Below are positions 44,718 to 53,875 of a stretch of 64,000 nt of DNA, one piece after another; the first letter of the stretch is position 1, and each line of letters starts with the position of its first letter. Both the position numbers and the translations under genes were made by a program. The notes beneath the pieces were generated by a model. The model was not told the DNA's origin. It worked only from the letters and a program-made list of their open reading frames with translations, and searched no databases. This DNA is from Marinobacter alexandrii (GTDB lineage: Bacteria; Bacteroidota; Bacteroidia; Cytophagales; Cyclobacteriaceae), in NCBI GenBank assembly GCA_039984955.1, contig JBDWTN010000007.1, positions 2,984,501 through 3,048,500 on the forward strand, given 5' to 3'.

Positions 44718-45481
44718 TATGCAAATTCGTAATAGGTTGTATAATCCTTGAACCCAAACTTCATGTAAATGTTTAGTCCATCTTTTGTCCCTTGAAGGAT
44801 GGCGTTTTTAAAGCCTAAATCCTTTGCCATATTCAATGCAAAAGTTAATAAAGTGGTTCCAATACCCATTCCTCTATATTTTTCAAGTGTAGCAAAACCA
44901 TAAAATCCGACAGTTTTACTATCTGATGGGAAAAGCTCAACACAAGAAACAGGTTGGCCATCATGATAGTAAATCAAGAGCTGAATGCCATTATCAGGAT
45001 CCAAATAATAATTAACAGTTTTTTCATAATAGCTAAGAATATTTTGATCCGCTGGCGTCCAGTTTTTAGCTATGATATTTGCATAAGTTGCTAAAGTCTT
45101 CGAATCTTTTACTGATTTTATATTCTCATATTTTTCGTCCGAAATTGACTGATAATCTTTCAAGTCTAATGCCATCCCAACTTCACTTGCCTTTTCTTCA
45201 ATGTTGAAACTCTTAAATAGACTCTCGACATTAGAACATAAGCTTTCTTGATTGACCCATATGCAATAGTCCAATTTATTTAACCTGAAATAGTTCAGTG
45301 CTTCAACTAATTCTTCCTTAGTTACATCTGAACGATGAATATAGATGATGTTGAATGTGTCACACGAAAGTCCACTATCTACAAATAAGAGATGTTTCAA
45401 ATCGAATGCTTTCATTCCATCACAAAAAGCAGGAATTTTAGTAGCATGTTGTTGAAAATTATCTGAAATGATTTTCAACAT
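44717..45481 (-). CDS. GNAT family N-acetyltransferase
   Basis: A 254-residue protein started at the ATG at 45481 (MLKIISDNFQQHATKIPAF). The frame is open further upstream but runs into paaC, which ends at 45489. The acetyl-CoA-binding loop is EKYRGMGIGTTLLTFALNMA, with a C-terminal YMKFGFKDYTTY end. Substrate unknown. It lies between paaC and paaD and overlaps paaD by one base; it is not a usual paa gene. Confidence 0.9.
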   Translation of the reverse strand: MLKIISDNFQQHATKIPAFCDGMKAFDLKHLLFVDSGLSCDTFNIIYIHRSDVTKEELVEALNYFRLNKLDYCIWVNQESLCSNVESLFKSFNIEEKASEVGMALDLKDYQSISDEKYENIKSVKDSKTLATYANIIAKNWTPADQNILSYYEKTVNYYLDPDNGIQLLIYYHDGQPVSCVELFPSDSKTVGFYGFATLEKYRGMGIGTTLLTFALNMAKDLGFKNAILQGTKDGLNIYMKFGFKDYTTYYEFA

Positions 45482-45488
45482 GATAGTA

Positions 45489-46244
45489 TTACCACTCCTG
45501 GCCAGGGTATGCTCTTTGGAGAAATTGAAGATCAGAAAGTATAAAGCCCAGGTGCTCTGTATGCCTTCCATCTTTTCCACCTTCATGAGCGTAAGTACTT
45601 TCAGGGGCCTCAAGAGTTGCTTCGATGAGCACTTCACGGATCTTAATATCTCTTTTTTCTTTTAAAATAGTCATATCAATACCATAGCCCTCATCCATAG
45701 CCTTGGTTTCTGTTTGATTTGGGTTGCTAAGTTCACCAGCATATGACCACAAATTACTTACAGCCTCTTTTATACGGTTTTGACTCTCCTCAGTTCCGTC
45801 TCCCAATCGAATAACCCAGTCTCCACTCCACTTTACATGATAAAGTGCCTCTTTATGAGACTTAGCGGCAATAGCAGCTAACTGTTCATCTTGACTCTCC
45901 ATTAGAGCTTCATAAAAGTTGACGCTGTATGTATCAAAAAGAAATTGGCGAAAGATAGTATGAGCAAAATCTCCATTAGGTTGCTCAACTAACAACACAT
46001 TCCTATAACCGCCAGCATCTCGTAAATAAGCCAGGTCATCTTCGGATTTTCCTTCTCCTTGAATTTCAGCGGCATATTGGTATAACATTCTTGCTTGACC
46101 GATGAGGTCCAAACTAATATTAGTCATAGCAATATCTTGCTCTAGAATAGGACCATGTCCGCACCATTCAGCTAAACGCTGACCAAGGATTAGGCAATTA
46201 TCTGCGTGTTGTAAGGTGTAGTTGTATAGGTTTTCGTTTTTCAT
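45489..46244 (-). CDS. paaC: Phenylacetyl-CoA epoxidase subunit PaaC
   Basis: A 251-residue ferritin-like protein: CLILGQRLAEWCGHGPILEQ near the start, ISLDLIGQARMLYQYAAEI, KEALYHVKWSGDWVIRLGDG. PaaC is the structural partner of PaaA in the epoxidase. The end GKDGRHTEHLGFILSDLQFL is typical. A 73-base gap with two palindromic repeats separates it from paaB. Confidence 0.96.
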   Translation of the reverse strand: MKNENLYNYTLQHADNCLILGQRLAEWCGHGPILEQDIAMTNISLDLIGQARMLYQYAAEIQGEGKSEDDLAYLRDAGGYRNVLLVEQPNGDFAHTIFRQFLFDTYSVNFYEALMESQDEQLAAIAAKSHKEALYHVKWSGDWVIRLGDGTEESQNRIKEAVSNLWSYAGELSNPNQTETKAMDEGYGIDMTILKEKRDIKIREVLIEATLEAPESTYAHEGGKDGRHTEHLGFILSDLQFLQRAYPGQEW

Positions 46245-46260
46245 AGTTTAACCATTGTCA

Positions 46261-46312
46261 GTCATTCTGAACTTGTTTCAGAATCTATTAACCTGGAATA
46301 CATTCAGGTGAC
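46261..46312. repeat. CTGAA-family palindromes between paaB and paaC
   Basis: GTCATTCTGAA-CTTG-TTTCAGAATC at 46261-46285 and ACCTGGAATACATTCAGG plus TGAC at 46291-46312. They lie inside an operon, where the RNA hairpins could affect stability or the ratio of subunits. Confidence 0.7.
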
Positions 46313-46317
46313 ATTTT

Positions 46318-46599
46318 CTACATATGTTTTACTTCGTCTGGCAGATCATAAAAAGTAGGATGACGATAGACTTTATCCTTTGCAGGTTCATAAAGCGGAT
46401 CAGAATCATCTGGATCTGATGCAATAATGTATTCAGATTTTACTACCCAAATACTTACTCCTTCGTTCCTTCGTGTGTAAACATCTCTGGCGTTTTGAAT
46501 AGCCATTTCTTCATCAGAAGCATGAAGGCTACCCACATGTTTGTGGTTTAGGCCTGCTTTACTTCGAATAAATATTTCCCAAAGGGGCCAATTTTTCAT
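46318..46599 (-). CDS. paaB: Phenylacetyl-CoA epoxidase subunit PaaB
   Basis: A 93-residue subunit: WEIFIRSKAGLNHKHVGSLH at the N-terminus and YTRRNEGVSIWVVKS in the middle are the PaaB hallmarks. It bridges the catalytic and structural subunits. Length is normal. Confidence 0.96.
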   Translation of the reverse strand: MKNWPLWEIFIRSKAGLNHKHVGSLHASDEEMAIQNARDVYTRRNEGVSIWVVKSEYIIASDPDDSDPLYEPAKDKVYRHPTFYDLPDEVKHM

Positions 46600-46643
46600 A
46601 TCTCTTAGTGTTTTGGTTAATTAGTTAAATAGTGAATTAGTTT

Positions 46644-47015
46644 CTAACTGCTTTCTTTTCTCTTTTTCAAATAGCTAATGTAACCGTTCAACATTTTTAT
46701 CAATTCTTCATATTGAGCATTGTGGGCATTGAAAATTGTTTCGTCAATATATTCTTCATCCAATGCTACAGTTAAATGATCAAAAGTCTCAATTAAACTT
46801 CCTCTCGCAGTTCTGCAGAATTGGATGTTCTCTTGAAAATGAAATCTTCCATGACCTTCAGCGATGTTTGCTGAAACTGATCTAGATGATCGTATTATTT
46901 GATCTATCAATTTATATTTTTCTTCATTAGGAAAGCTTTTACATAACTCGGAAATTTCGTTTCGAAAGACTCGAGCTTTCTTCCAAACCTCTAAATCAGA
47001 TATGCTTTGATTCAC
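46644..47015 (-). CDS. Four-helix-bundle protein (S23/IVP-like), second copy
   Basis: A 123-residue protein very similar to that at 43848 (shared IAEGHG, FCRTARGSL, ETFDHLTVALDE, NGYISYLKKRK with few changes). It lies between paaA and paaB, with 28 and 44 bases of A/T-rich flank. The likeness suggests duplication or repeated insertion rather than an old operon member. Confidence 0.93.
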   Translation of the reverse strand: MNQSISDLEVWKKARVFRNEISELCKSFPNEEKYKLIDQIIRSSRSVSANIAEGHGRFHFQENIQFCRTARGSLIETFDHLTVALDEEYIDETIFNAHNAQYEELIKMLNGYISYLKKRKESS

Positions 47016-47040
47016 TAATTAACTATTTAACAAATCAACT

Positions 47041-47985
47041 TCATGCAGCTTGCTGCTTAGTCTTGATTTTCTTTTCAGCGTGAGCAGTTGCAGCTTCTCT
47101 CACCCAAGCACCATCCTCCCAAGCTTTTGTTCTTGCGTCGATTCTTTGCTTGTTACAAGGGCCATTTCCTTTGATCACATTGAAAAATTCTTCCCAATTG
47201 ATTGCTCCAAAATCATGTTGACCTTTTTCTTCATTCCACTTTAAGTCGGGATCAGGAAGTGTTAACCCTATTAGATCCGCTTGAGGCTTAGTCGCATCTA
47301 CAAACTTTTGACGAAGTTCGTCATTGGTAAATCGTTTGATTCCCCAACGCATTGATTGCTCAGTATGTGTAGAAGCTTCATCAGCTGGGCCAAACATCAT
47401 TAAAGAAGGCCACCACCATCTGTTTAAGGCATCTTGAGCCATTTGTTTTTGTTCTTCAGACCCCTTACTGAGTGTAAGCATGATTTCAAAGCCTTGACGT
47501 TGGTGAAAGGATTCTTCTTTACATACACGCACCATTGCTCTTGCATAGGGACCATAAGAAGCTCTGCAAAGTGGTACTTGATTCATAATTGCGGCACCAT
47601 CTACCAACCAACCAATGGCGCCCATATCTGCCCATGTCAGAGTAGGGTAGTTAAAAATACTTGAGTATTTAGCTTTTCCAGAGTGAAGATCTTCAAATAA
47701 GTTGTCACGCTTTACGCCTAGCGTTTCACATGCGCTGTACAGATACAACCCATGACCTGCTTCGTCTTGCACTTTGGCAAGGGCTGCTGCTTTTCTTCGT
47801 AAAGAAGGTGCTCTTGTAAGCCAATTTGCTTCAGGCAACATTCCCACTATTTCAGAATGAGCATGTTGAGACATTTGTCTAATTAATGTCTTTCTATAGT
47901 TATCAGGCATCCAATCTTTTGGTTCGATACGGATGTCTTTATCTATTTTCTCGTTGAATCGATCTTCTAAACTCTTTATATCCAT
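47041..47985 (-). CDS. paaA: Phenylacetyl-CoA epoxidase catalytic subunit PaaA
   Basis: A 314-residue di-iron ferritin-like oxygenase subunit. Metal-binding motifs are [17 protein letters not shown] and [14 protein letters not shown]. The CoA-binding region includes [20 protein letters not shown]. It catalyses 1,2-epoxidation of phenylacetyl-CoA with PaaC, PaaB and the reductase PaaE. It follows paaE by 58 bases. Confidence 0.97.
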   Translation of the reverse strand: MDIKSLEDRFNEKIDKDIRIEPKDWMPDNYRKTLIRQMSQHAHSEIVGMLPEANWLTRAPSLRRKAAALAKVQDEAGHGLYLYSACETLGVKRDNLFEDLHSGKAKYSSIFNYPTLTWADMGAIGWLVDGAAIMNQVPLCRASYGPYARAMVRVCKEESFHQRQGFEIMLTLSKGSEEQKQMAQDALNRWWWPSLMMFGPADEASTHTEQSMRWGIKRFTNDELRQKFVDATKPQADLIGLTLPDPDLKWNEEKGQHDFGAINWEEFFNVIKGNGPCNKQRIDARTKAWEDGAWVREAATAHAEKKIKTKQQAA

Positions 47986-48043
47986 CTTCTAATCCTTTGT
48001 TTCAAAGTTAATTAACACGTTTGAATTGACCTTTGTTCGGTAG

Positions 48044-49108
48044 CTAAACATCAAAACTCAATTTTACTTTTTCAGTTTTTGGGTATGACTGACAACTAAG
48101 TACTAATCCTCTTTCAAGTTCATCTGGCTCAAGAGCATAGTTGACATCCATTTCAACTTCTCCCTCTTCCACTCGACAGACACATGTACTGCAAACGCCA
48201 CCTTTGCATGCATAGGGTAGATCGGCACCATTGTCAAAAGCTACATCCAATATAGATTTGTCAGAATTGTAGGGAAAGGTCATACTATTCCCATCCAATA
48301 TAACTGTGATTTCAGCTAATGCTTTTTCATGTTTTATTTCTTTTTCTTGAGATCCTAGCTTACCAACTGGAGAAGTAAATAACTCGAGGTGAATACGTTC
48401 ATCTGGAACATCAAGCAAACGAAGTTCATCTTGCACTGCTAGCATCATTTCTTCGGGTCCACAAGTAAAATAATGATCTACAGATTCCGTATTGAAGAAT
48501 AATCGAGCGTAGGATCGAATCTTTTCTTTGTCAATTCTTCCATTGAAGAGGTCGGATTCTTGTCGCTCTTTACTCAAAATATGGTACAGGCTAAACCGAC
48601 CCATGTATTTGTTTTTTAGCCCTTCTAGCTCTTCTTGGAAAATGATTGTACTGGTTCTTCGGTTGCCATAGAAGAGGATAAACTCGCTTTCCGGCTCTGT
48701 CCTCAAAGTAGTTTCAATAATGGATAGAATGGGTGTGATCCCACTACCACTCGCGAAGGCTACATATGACCTGCTGCTTGCAGGATCCAACGGCACATGA
48801 AATTTACCATGGGGGGCCATCACCTCTATCTCATCATCGATGGCCAACTGATCATTTGCGTATGTTGAAAAAGCACCGCCTTCTAACTTTTTTATTGCTA
48901 CAGTGATAGTCTCGTCAATTGGGCATGAGCAGATTGAATAAGATCTTCGAGTATCTTCTCCTTTAATGTCCTTTTTGAGCGTCAGGTGTTGCCCTTGAAT
49001 AAAGCTAAATTCTTCTCTTAGCTCATCAGGAATATTAAAAGTGACTGCCACGGACTCTTCCGTCGGTCTTTTAAGGTCTGCTACTTTAAGGGTATGAAAT
49101 TTTGCCAT
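48044..49108 (-). CDS. paaE: Phenylacetyl-CoA epoxidase reductase PaaE
   Basis: A 354-residue flavoprotein reductase: an FAD domain (RRSYSICSCPID), NAD domain (ASGSGITPILSIIET, YFTCGPEEMM), and a C-terminal 2Fe-2S domain with C-x4-C-x2-C in ACKGGVCSTCVC and a last Cys in LSCQSYP. It passes electrons from NAD(P)H to the epoxidase. It is the first gene of the operon; a -7-like TAGCTTTG lies 20 bases upstream. Confidence 0.96.
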   Translation of the reverse strand: MAKFHTLKVADLKRPTEESVAVTFNIPDELREEFSFIQGQHLTLKKDIKGEDTRRSYSICSCPIDETITVAIKKLEGGAFSTYANDQLAIDDEIEVMAPHGKFHVPLDPASSRSYVAFASGSGITPILSIIETTLRTEPESEFILFYGNRRTSTIIFQEELEGLKNKYMGRFSLYHILSKERQESDLFNGRIDKEKIRSYARLFFNTESVDHYFTCGPEEMMLAVQDELRLLDVPDERIHLELFTSPVGKLGSQEKEIKHEKALAEITVILDGNSMTFPYNSDKSILDVAFDNGADLPYACKGGVCSTCVCRVEEGEVEMDVNYALEPDELERGLVLSCQSYPKTEKVKLSFDV

Positions 49109-49127
49109 TTTAAATTTTTGGGTAAGA

Positions 49128-49135
49128 CAAAGCTA
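49128..49135 (-). promoter_or_regulatory. Candidate -7 element of the paa operon
   Basis: TAGCTTTG (minus strand, 49135 to 49128) matches TAnnTTTG, 19 bases before the paaE start. No TTG is seen at the usual -33 distance, so this is tentative. The rest of the 275-base gap to 49383 shows nothing else. Confidence 0.4.
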
Positions 49136-49383
49136 AAATTTTGGGAGTACTATAGCTAAGCTTATTAATGTACTGATAGAAAAATATTTCATTTTTTTGA
49201 TTTTCTACTTTCACAGAAGTTTGAATAGAGTTTCAAAAGAACTGGCGAAGCTCTATTTAGATGAAATCAAATCAGTAATTAAGGCCAAAAAATATTTCCC
49301 AAGACTTATTTGACTCATTAGAGTCAAATAGTACAAATGGCTAGTGTTAAGACTTAAAGTAAGTTTTCAAGCTCTCTCATAAA

Positions 49384-49818
49384 TCAAAGCTTTTCAACCA
49401 CCCATTCAAAAGCACTCTCCGGAGAATCAAAAGTCCCAATTTCCATTTGACTTCCATTGGAAAGACTTATCGTCTGTGTATTGTGAACCATTCGTTCTAT
49501 TGAACCAGAGCTCAATGAACTTTTAGGAGCCACAACAGGATTGTATAGGAGTCCCATTTCTGCTACTTTGGGCCAAAAGTCTCTTACTATTATTTCCTGA
49601 ACTTCTGCACTTAAAACTTTAATTTGACTTGAGTCTGCAATCATAGCTTTAGGTCTATGTTTTTCAGCTAACTCAAGTAGGTCATTAATGTATTGGCCAA
49701 TGTGATTTTTTGCCATGAAACCTTTCATTGCATATACTAAAACAGGGTAGTTTTGAACTTGATATACTTCTACATCAAAGTTTCCATACTTAAGGTTTTT
49801 TAATGTCTTTTTTTCCAT
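49384..49818 (-). CDS. STAS/SpoIIAA-like hypothetical protein
   Basis: A 144-residue soluble protein with alternating strand/helix pattern (YPVLVYAMKGFMAKNHIGQY; KAMIADSSQIKVLSAEVQEI; PESAFEWVVEKL). The order resembles STAS-like proteins common in Cytophagales. The family assignment is from pattern only; no function can be given. It is separated from neighbours on both sides. Confidence 0.6.
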   Translation of the reverse strand: MEKKTLKNLKYGNFDVEVYQVQNYPVLVYAMKGFMAKNHIGQYINDLLELAEKHRPKAMIADSSQIKVLSAEVQEIIVRDFWPKVAEMGLLYNPVVAPKSSLSSGSIERMVHNTQTISLSNGSQMEIGTFDSPESAFEWVVEKL

Positions 49819-50003
49819 TTTACTACTATTTTTTGATGGTTATTTCAATCAATAATAGCCGGAATAACACTTGGACGTCTGTTTTTTCTTTAAGTAAAAG
49901 GAATGTCTCGATCAACACCTCGATTGTTCAGATTGCGGATAATCTAAAAATGAGAATTCATTATTTTAGGGAATCTTAATTTCTTTGAGCAGAAGAGTAC
50001 AAA

Positions 50004-50474
50004 TTAGCTTATCCCAAGCTTCTTGCTGATTTTTGTCACTTTTTCTTCAACTCTCTCTTCTAATGGATGACTCAATAAGAAATACTTATCTCCATTGTCT
50101 AACTTAAGATAAGCACGATACTCATGATTACTAACAATGTTTTGTTGGTTTGATAGTGAATACATCGTTTGTTTGGTCTTTACTTTGTTGATAAAAATTT
50201 TTTCAATTGAGTCATATTTGGTAGGCTTGCCAAATTTGCGACCCATAGCAAATACCCCATCATACAATGTCTTATTTTCTTCATTGATGATAATCACATT
50301 GGAGGCAAACCAAATGGCAGGAACAAATGACGAAACTATTATTGCGACAAGAATAGACCATGGTTCCGGGAGTTCATACATCAGTTTGATCGTGACAATT
50401 ACCATCAGAATGATGCTTACAAATCGGATAGGTAAATTCACTGCTTTACCTTTGTTTATTCTAATGATCTTCAT
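50004..50474 (-). CDS. Membrane protein of unknown function
   Basis: A 156-residue protein from the ATG at 50474 (MKIIRINKGKAVNLPIRF). The frame is open to 50591 but would then overlap the divergent gene at 50524, so the shorter form is chosen. Two membrane helices at residues about 16-35 and 40-62 precede a soluble PH-like C-terminal region (NVIIINEENKTLYDGVFAMG; YKAYLKLDNG-like strand). Function unknown. Confidence 0.65.
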   Translation of the reverse strand: MKIIRINKGKAVNLPIRFVSIILMVIVTIKLMYELPEPWSILVAIIVSSFVPAIWFASNVIIINEENKTLYDGVFAMGRKFGKPTKYDSIEKIFINKVKTKQTMYSLSNQQNIVSNHEYRAYLKLDNGDKYFLLSHPLEERVEEKVTKISKKLGIS

Positions 50475-50523
50475 GAATGATCGAAAGTACCAAACTATTT
50501 TCGCACTTCCGAGTTTTTGACCT

Positions 50524-51153
50524 ATGAGAGAAATTGCCCTTTTCCCTTTGAATATCGTAGCGTTTCCAGGTGAGGCAGTTAATCTACACATCTTCGAACC
50601 CCGCTATAAAGCGTTAATTAATGACTGTTTAGAACAGAATGACACTTTTGGTATTCCAGCATTTGTCTTAAATAAAATAGAATTAGGTACTGAAGTAGAG
50701 ATTGTTGAGGTTACAAAGAAGTATTCGGACGGACGAATGGATATTAAAACCAAGGCTTTAAAGGTTTTTAAAGTTGAAGATTTTTGGAATCCATGGAGAG
50801 ACTTTGAGTACGCGGGGGGTAAGATTAAATATCTGCCTATAAAGGATGAATCCACCGATCTGAACTTGCTTTATGAGTTTAAAGAGATGGTCGCACGACT
50901 ATTCGGCTGGCTAGGCGAAGATGACGTCCCAGACATTTCAGCTATCACATCGGTATACGATATTGGACATAAGATTGGATTAAAGTCTGAAGAAGAATAC
51001 TCTTTGTTAGACATGCCTACAGAAAATGAACGTTTAGCTTTTAGTCTTAATCATTTAGAAAACCTTATTCCTGCTCTTGAAAGAGCACATAATGCTCAAG
51101 AACGAATCAAGCAAAATGGTCATTTTAAGCACCTTGACCCTCTTAAATTTTAA
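50524..51153 (+). CDS. Lon N-terminal (substrate-binding) domain protein
   Basis: A 209-residue protein containing only the PUA-like LON substrate-binding domain: IALFPLNIVAFPGEAVNLHI, FEPRYKALINDCLEQND, then a helical C-terminal half. It has no ATPase or protease part. Such proteins may bind unfolded peptides or act as adaptors; the function is not established. It precedes nuoA by 56 bases. Confidence 0.92.
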   Translation: MREIALFPLNIVAFPGEAVNLHIFEPRYKALINDCLEQNDTFGIPAFVLNKIELGTEVEIVEVTKKYSDGRMDIKTKALKVFKVEDFWNPWRDFEYAGGKIKYLPIKDESTDLNLLYEFKEMVARLFGWLGEDDVPDISAITSVYDIGHKIGLKSEEEYSLLDMPTENERLAFSLNHLENLIPALERAHNAQERIKQNGHFKHLDPLKF

Positions 51154-51209
51154 GCTGATAAGGCTTTATTCCATATAAATATTTCACATATTCCGTGTAA
51201 TTTCCCATC

Positions 51210-51668
51210 ATGATCGAAATCACTGGTTTTGGCGTTGTTTTACTTTTTTTAATCGGAGGTATTGCTTTTTTGATGGTAACCCTTTTGATTGGAAAAGTTC
51301 TTAGACCAAAGCGGCCAACACCTGAAAAACAGACAACTTACGAATCTGGGGAAGAGCCTTCTGGGACTGCATGGGGACAGTTTAATGTGCGTTTCTACAT
51401 CGTTGCTTTGATATTTCTTTTGTTCGAGGCAGAACTGGTTTTCTTGTTTCCTTGGGCTACAGTTTTTGGTGATGAGCAACTAATAGAGATTACAGATGGA
51501 CTATGGGGTACATTCTCCATGGTGGAGACATTTATTTTTGTGGGAATTCTGCTGATAGGTTTGGCTTATGTTTGGGCAAAGGGGATGTTGGAGTGGGTAA
51601 GGCCAAAGCCAAAGGGTTCTGATTTCAAATCGAAAATACCAGCAGCGGCATACGAAAAATTCAAATGA
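51210..51668 (+). CDS. nuoA: NADH-quinone oxidoreductase subunit A
   Basis: A 152-residue protein with three membrane helices. [20 protein letters not shown] and [12 protein letters not shown] are the NuoA/NDH-1 subunit 3 signatures. It overlaps nuoB by four bases (ATGA). The C-terminal extension of about 25 residues is longer than in Escherichia coli but common in Bacteroidota. Confidence 0.96.
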   Translation: MIEITGFGVVLLFLIGGIAFLMVTLLIGKVLRPKRPTPEKQTTYESGEEPSGTAWGQFNVRFYIVALIFLLFEAELVFLFPWATVFGDEQLIEITDGLWGTFSMVETFIFVGILLIGLAYVWAKGMLEWVRPKPKGSDFKSKIPAAAYEKFK

Positions 51669-52201
51669 AAGAAGAAGAATTAACAATCGGAGAGTTAAAG
51701 TCTGGAGAAGGAGGAATAATTGTATCAAAGCTAGATGATCTTTTAAACTGGGCACGATTAAGTAGTCTATGGCCTGTTGGATTTGGGTTGGCTTGTTGTG
51801 CTATCGAGTTTATGTCTACAGCTTCCTCCGCTTATGACCTTGATCGCTTTGGAATTATCCCTCGAAACTCCCCTAGACAGGCTGATGTCATGATTGTCTC
51901 AGGTACAGTTACTTTCAAAATGGCAGATCGTGTGAAGCGTTTGTATGAACAGATGGCCGAGCCCAAGTATGTTATTTCTATGGGCTCATGTGCCAATTGC
52001 GGAGGACCGTATTGGGAACATGGATACCATGTGGTCAAAGGCGTTGATAGAGTTATTCCTGTAGATGTATATGTGCCTGGTTGCCCCCCCAGACCTGAAG
52101 CACTAATTGGAGGTTTCTTAAAGCTTCAGGAGAAGATCAGAACAAAGTCCGTACTAAGACCTAAGGCTTTGGAAAAATTAATGAGCAAGGATGCAGTTTG
52201 A
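51665..52201 (+). CDS. nuoB: NADH-quinone oxidoreductase subunit B
   Basis: A 178-residue subunit carrying the N2 4Fe-4S cluster. The ligands are C44 and C45 (GLACCAIE), C109 (MGSCANC) and C140 (PGCPPRPE). It overlaps nuoC by 11 bases. N2 is the last electron carrier before quinone. Confidence 0.97.
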   Translation: MKEEELTIGELKSGEGGIIVSKLDDLLNWARLSSLWPVGFGLACCAIEFMSTASSAYDLDRFGIIPRNSPRQADVMIVSGTVTFKMADRVKRLYEQMAEPKYVISMGSCANCGGPYWEHGYHVVKGVDRVIPVDVYVPGCPPRPEALIGGFLKLQEKIRTKSVLRPKALEKLMSKDAV

Positions 52202-52673
52202 AGAAATTAAATCTTTAATAGAGAAAGAATTACCCGAAGCAATTCTTGGAGAGGATCTAGATTCTACTCCAACCACACTAATAATAAAGCCAGATTCCAT
52301 TTACCAATTGTGCAGCTTTCTTCACTTAAATGAGAACACCTATTTCGATTCCCTTTCATGTCTCACTGGATTGGATAATGGGGAAGAAAAAAACTCAATG
52401 GAGGTCATCTATAATCTTTATAGTATTCCATTTGATATGCACTTAATGTTGAGAGTAGTCCTAGATAGGAATAACCCACTTATAAACTCTGTTTCAGAAA
52501 TTTGGAAAACTGCAGATTGGCATGAAAGAGAAGCTTATGATCTGCTTGGTATCTACTTCAATAATCACCCTGACCTAAGAAGAATTTTACTTCCAAATGA
52601 CTGGAAAGGGTATCCGTTAAGGAAGGATTATGTGGAGCCAGAGAAATACCATGATGTTAAAGTAAAATATTAA
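52191..52673 (+). CDS. nuoC: NADH-quinone oxidoreductase subunit C
   Basis: A 160-residue peripheral-arm subunit. [19 protein letters not shown] and [20 protein letters not shown] are the 30-kDa subunit signature. The start lies inside the end of nuoB. Confidence 0.96.
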   Translation: MQFEEIKSLIEKELPEAILGEDLDSTPTTLIIKPDSIYQLCSFLHLNENTYFDSLSCLTGLDNGEEKNSMEVIYNLYSIPFDMHLMLRVVLDRNNPLINSVSEIWKTADWHEREAYDLLGIYFNNHPDLRRILLPNDWKGYPLRKDYVEPEKYHDVKVKY

Positions 52674-52676
52674 GTC

Positions 52677-53870
52677 ATGGCAGAATCATTTTTAATAAAA
52701 TCAGAACCCCTTAAGTATAAAGAATCAGACCTCAAGACAGAGGAGATGATCATCAATCTAGGCCCTCAGCATCCATCTACTCATGGTGTATTAAGGCTGG
52801 AGGTGGTCACGGATGGAGAGATCGTTGTGGATGTTGTCCCACACATGGGCTATCTACATCGCTGCTTTGAAAAACACGCTGAATCCCTAGCTTTCAATCA
52901 AACCATTCCATATACAGATCGGATGGATTATGTAGCCGCCATGAACAATGAATGGGCATTTGTAATGGGAGTTGAGCAAATGCTTGGGATTGACAAAGAA
53001 ATTCCAAAACGGATAGAATATATCAGAGTACTCGTTGCAGAGCTCAATCGAATTGCTTCTCATTTTATAGCTATTGGCACCTTCGGGATGGATATCGGAG
53101 CTATCACTCCATTCCTATGGATGATGCGTGATCGTGAGCATATACTCAGAATGTTGGAGTGGGCAAGTGGAGCGAGAATGCTTTATAATTATATATGGGT
53201 AGGGGGACTTTTTTATGATTTACCTGTTGGTTTTGAAGAACGAGCGAAAGAATTCGTTGATTATCTGAAGCCTAAGCTTAAAGATTCTGAAACTCTGCTT
53301 GTTAATAATAAAATTTTTATTGAGAGGACAGCAAGTATTGGTGTACTTCCAGCCGATTTAGCGATCAACTATGGCATCAATGGACCTATGCTTCGAGGTT
53401 CAGGGTTAAAATTTGATTTACGCAAAATTGATGGGTATAGCGTGTACCCAGAAATAGATTTTGATATTCCTGTTGGTACTGGGAAAGTAGGAACAGTTGG
53501 AGATTGTTGGGATCGTAACTGGGTTCGTTACGAAGAATGCTGGCAGTCAATAAAAATCATTGAGCAATGCGTTGAAAAGCTTCTGGGTGAACATAAGCGA
53601 ACGAAAGAATTTGATCCCCGAGCTTTAGTGCCCAAAAAAATTAGGCCGAAAGCACAAGATTTTTATGTTAGAGCTGAGAATCCAAAGGGAGAATTAGGCT
53701 TTTTCTTTCGAACGGATGGTCGAGCGGATCAGCCATTGAGATGTAAAGCCAGGTCACCTAGTTTTAGTAATCTCTCTGTTATAGCAGATATCAGTAAGGG
53801 ATGTATGCTGGCAGATTTATTTGCAATTTTAGGTTCAATGGATTTAAATATGGGTGAGGTAGACAGGTAA
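52677..53870 (+). CDS. nuoD: NADH-quinone oxidoreductase subunit D
   Basis: A 397-residue 49-kDa-type subunit. [17 protein letters not shown] is the quinone-site loop, followed by [27 protein letters not shown] and the C-terminal [14 protein letters not shown]. It starts three bases after nuoC. No nuoE, F, G or membrane subunits H-N follow. Confidence 0.97.
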   Translation: MAESFLIKSEPLKYKESDLKTEEMIINLGPQHPSTHGVLRLEVVTDGEIVVDVVPHMGYLHRCFEKHAESLAFNQTIPYTDRMDYVAAMNNEWAFVMGVEQMLGIDKEIPKRIEYIRVLVAELNRIASHFIAIGTFGMDIGAITPFLWMMRDREHILRMLEWASGARMLYNYIWVGGLFYDLPVGFEERAKEFVDYLKPKLKDSETLLVNNKIFIERTASIGVLPADLAINYGINGPMLRGSGLKFDLRKIDGYSVYPEIDFDIPVGTGKVGTVGDCWDRNWVRYEECWQSIKIIEQCVEKLLGEHKRTKEFDPRALVPKKIRPKAQDFYVRAENPKGELGFFFRTDGRADQPLRCKARSPSFSNLSVIADISKGCMLADLFAILGSMDLNMGEVDR

Positions 53871-53875
53871 TCAAG

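Noticed and set aside
45482-45637. N-terminal extension of the GNAT protein.
   Set aside because: It would overlap paaC by about 150 bases; the ATG at 45481 fits the gene boundary.
50475-50591. N-terminal extension of the membrane protein at 50004.
   Set aside because: It would overlap the start of the divergent Lon-domain gene; the shorter start gives a normal membrane-protein N-terminus.
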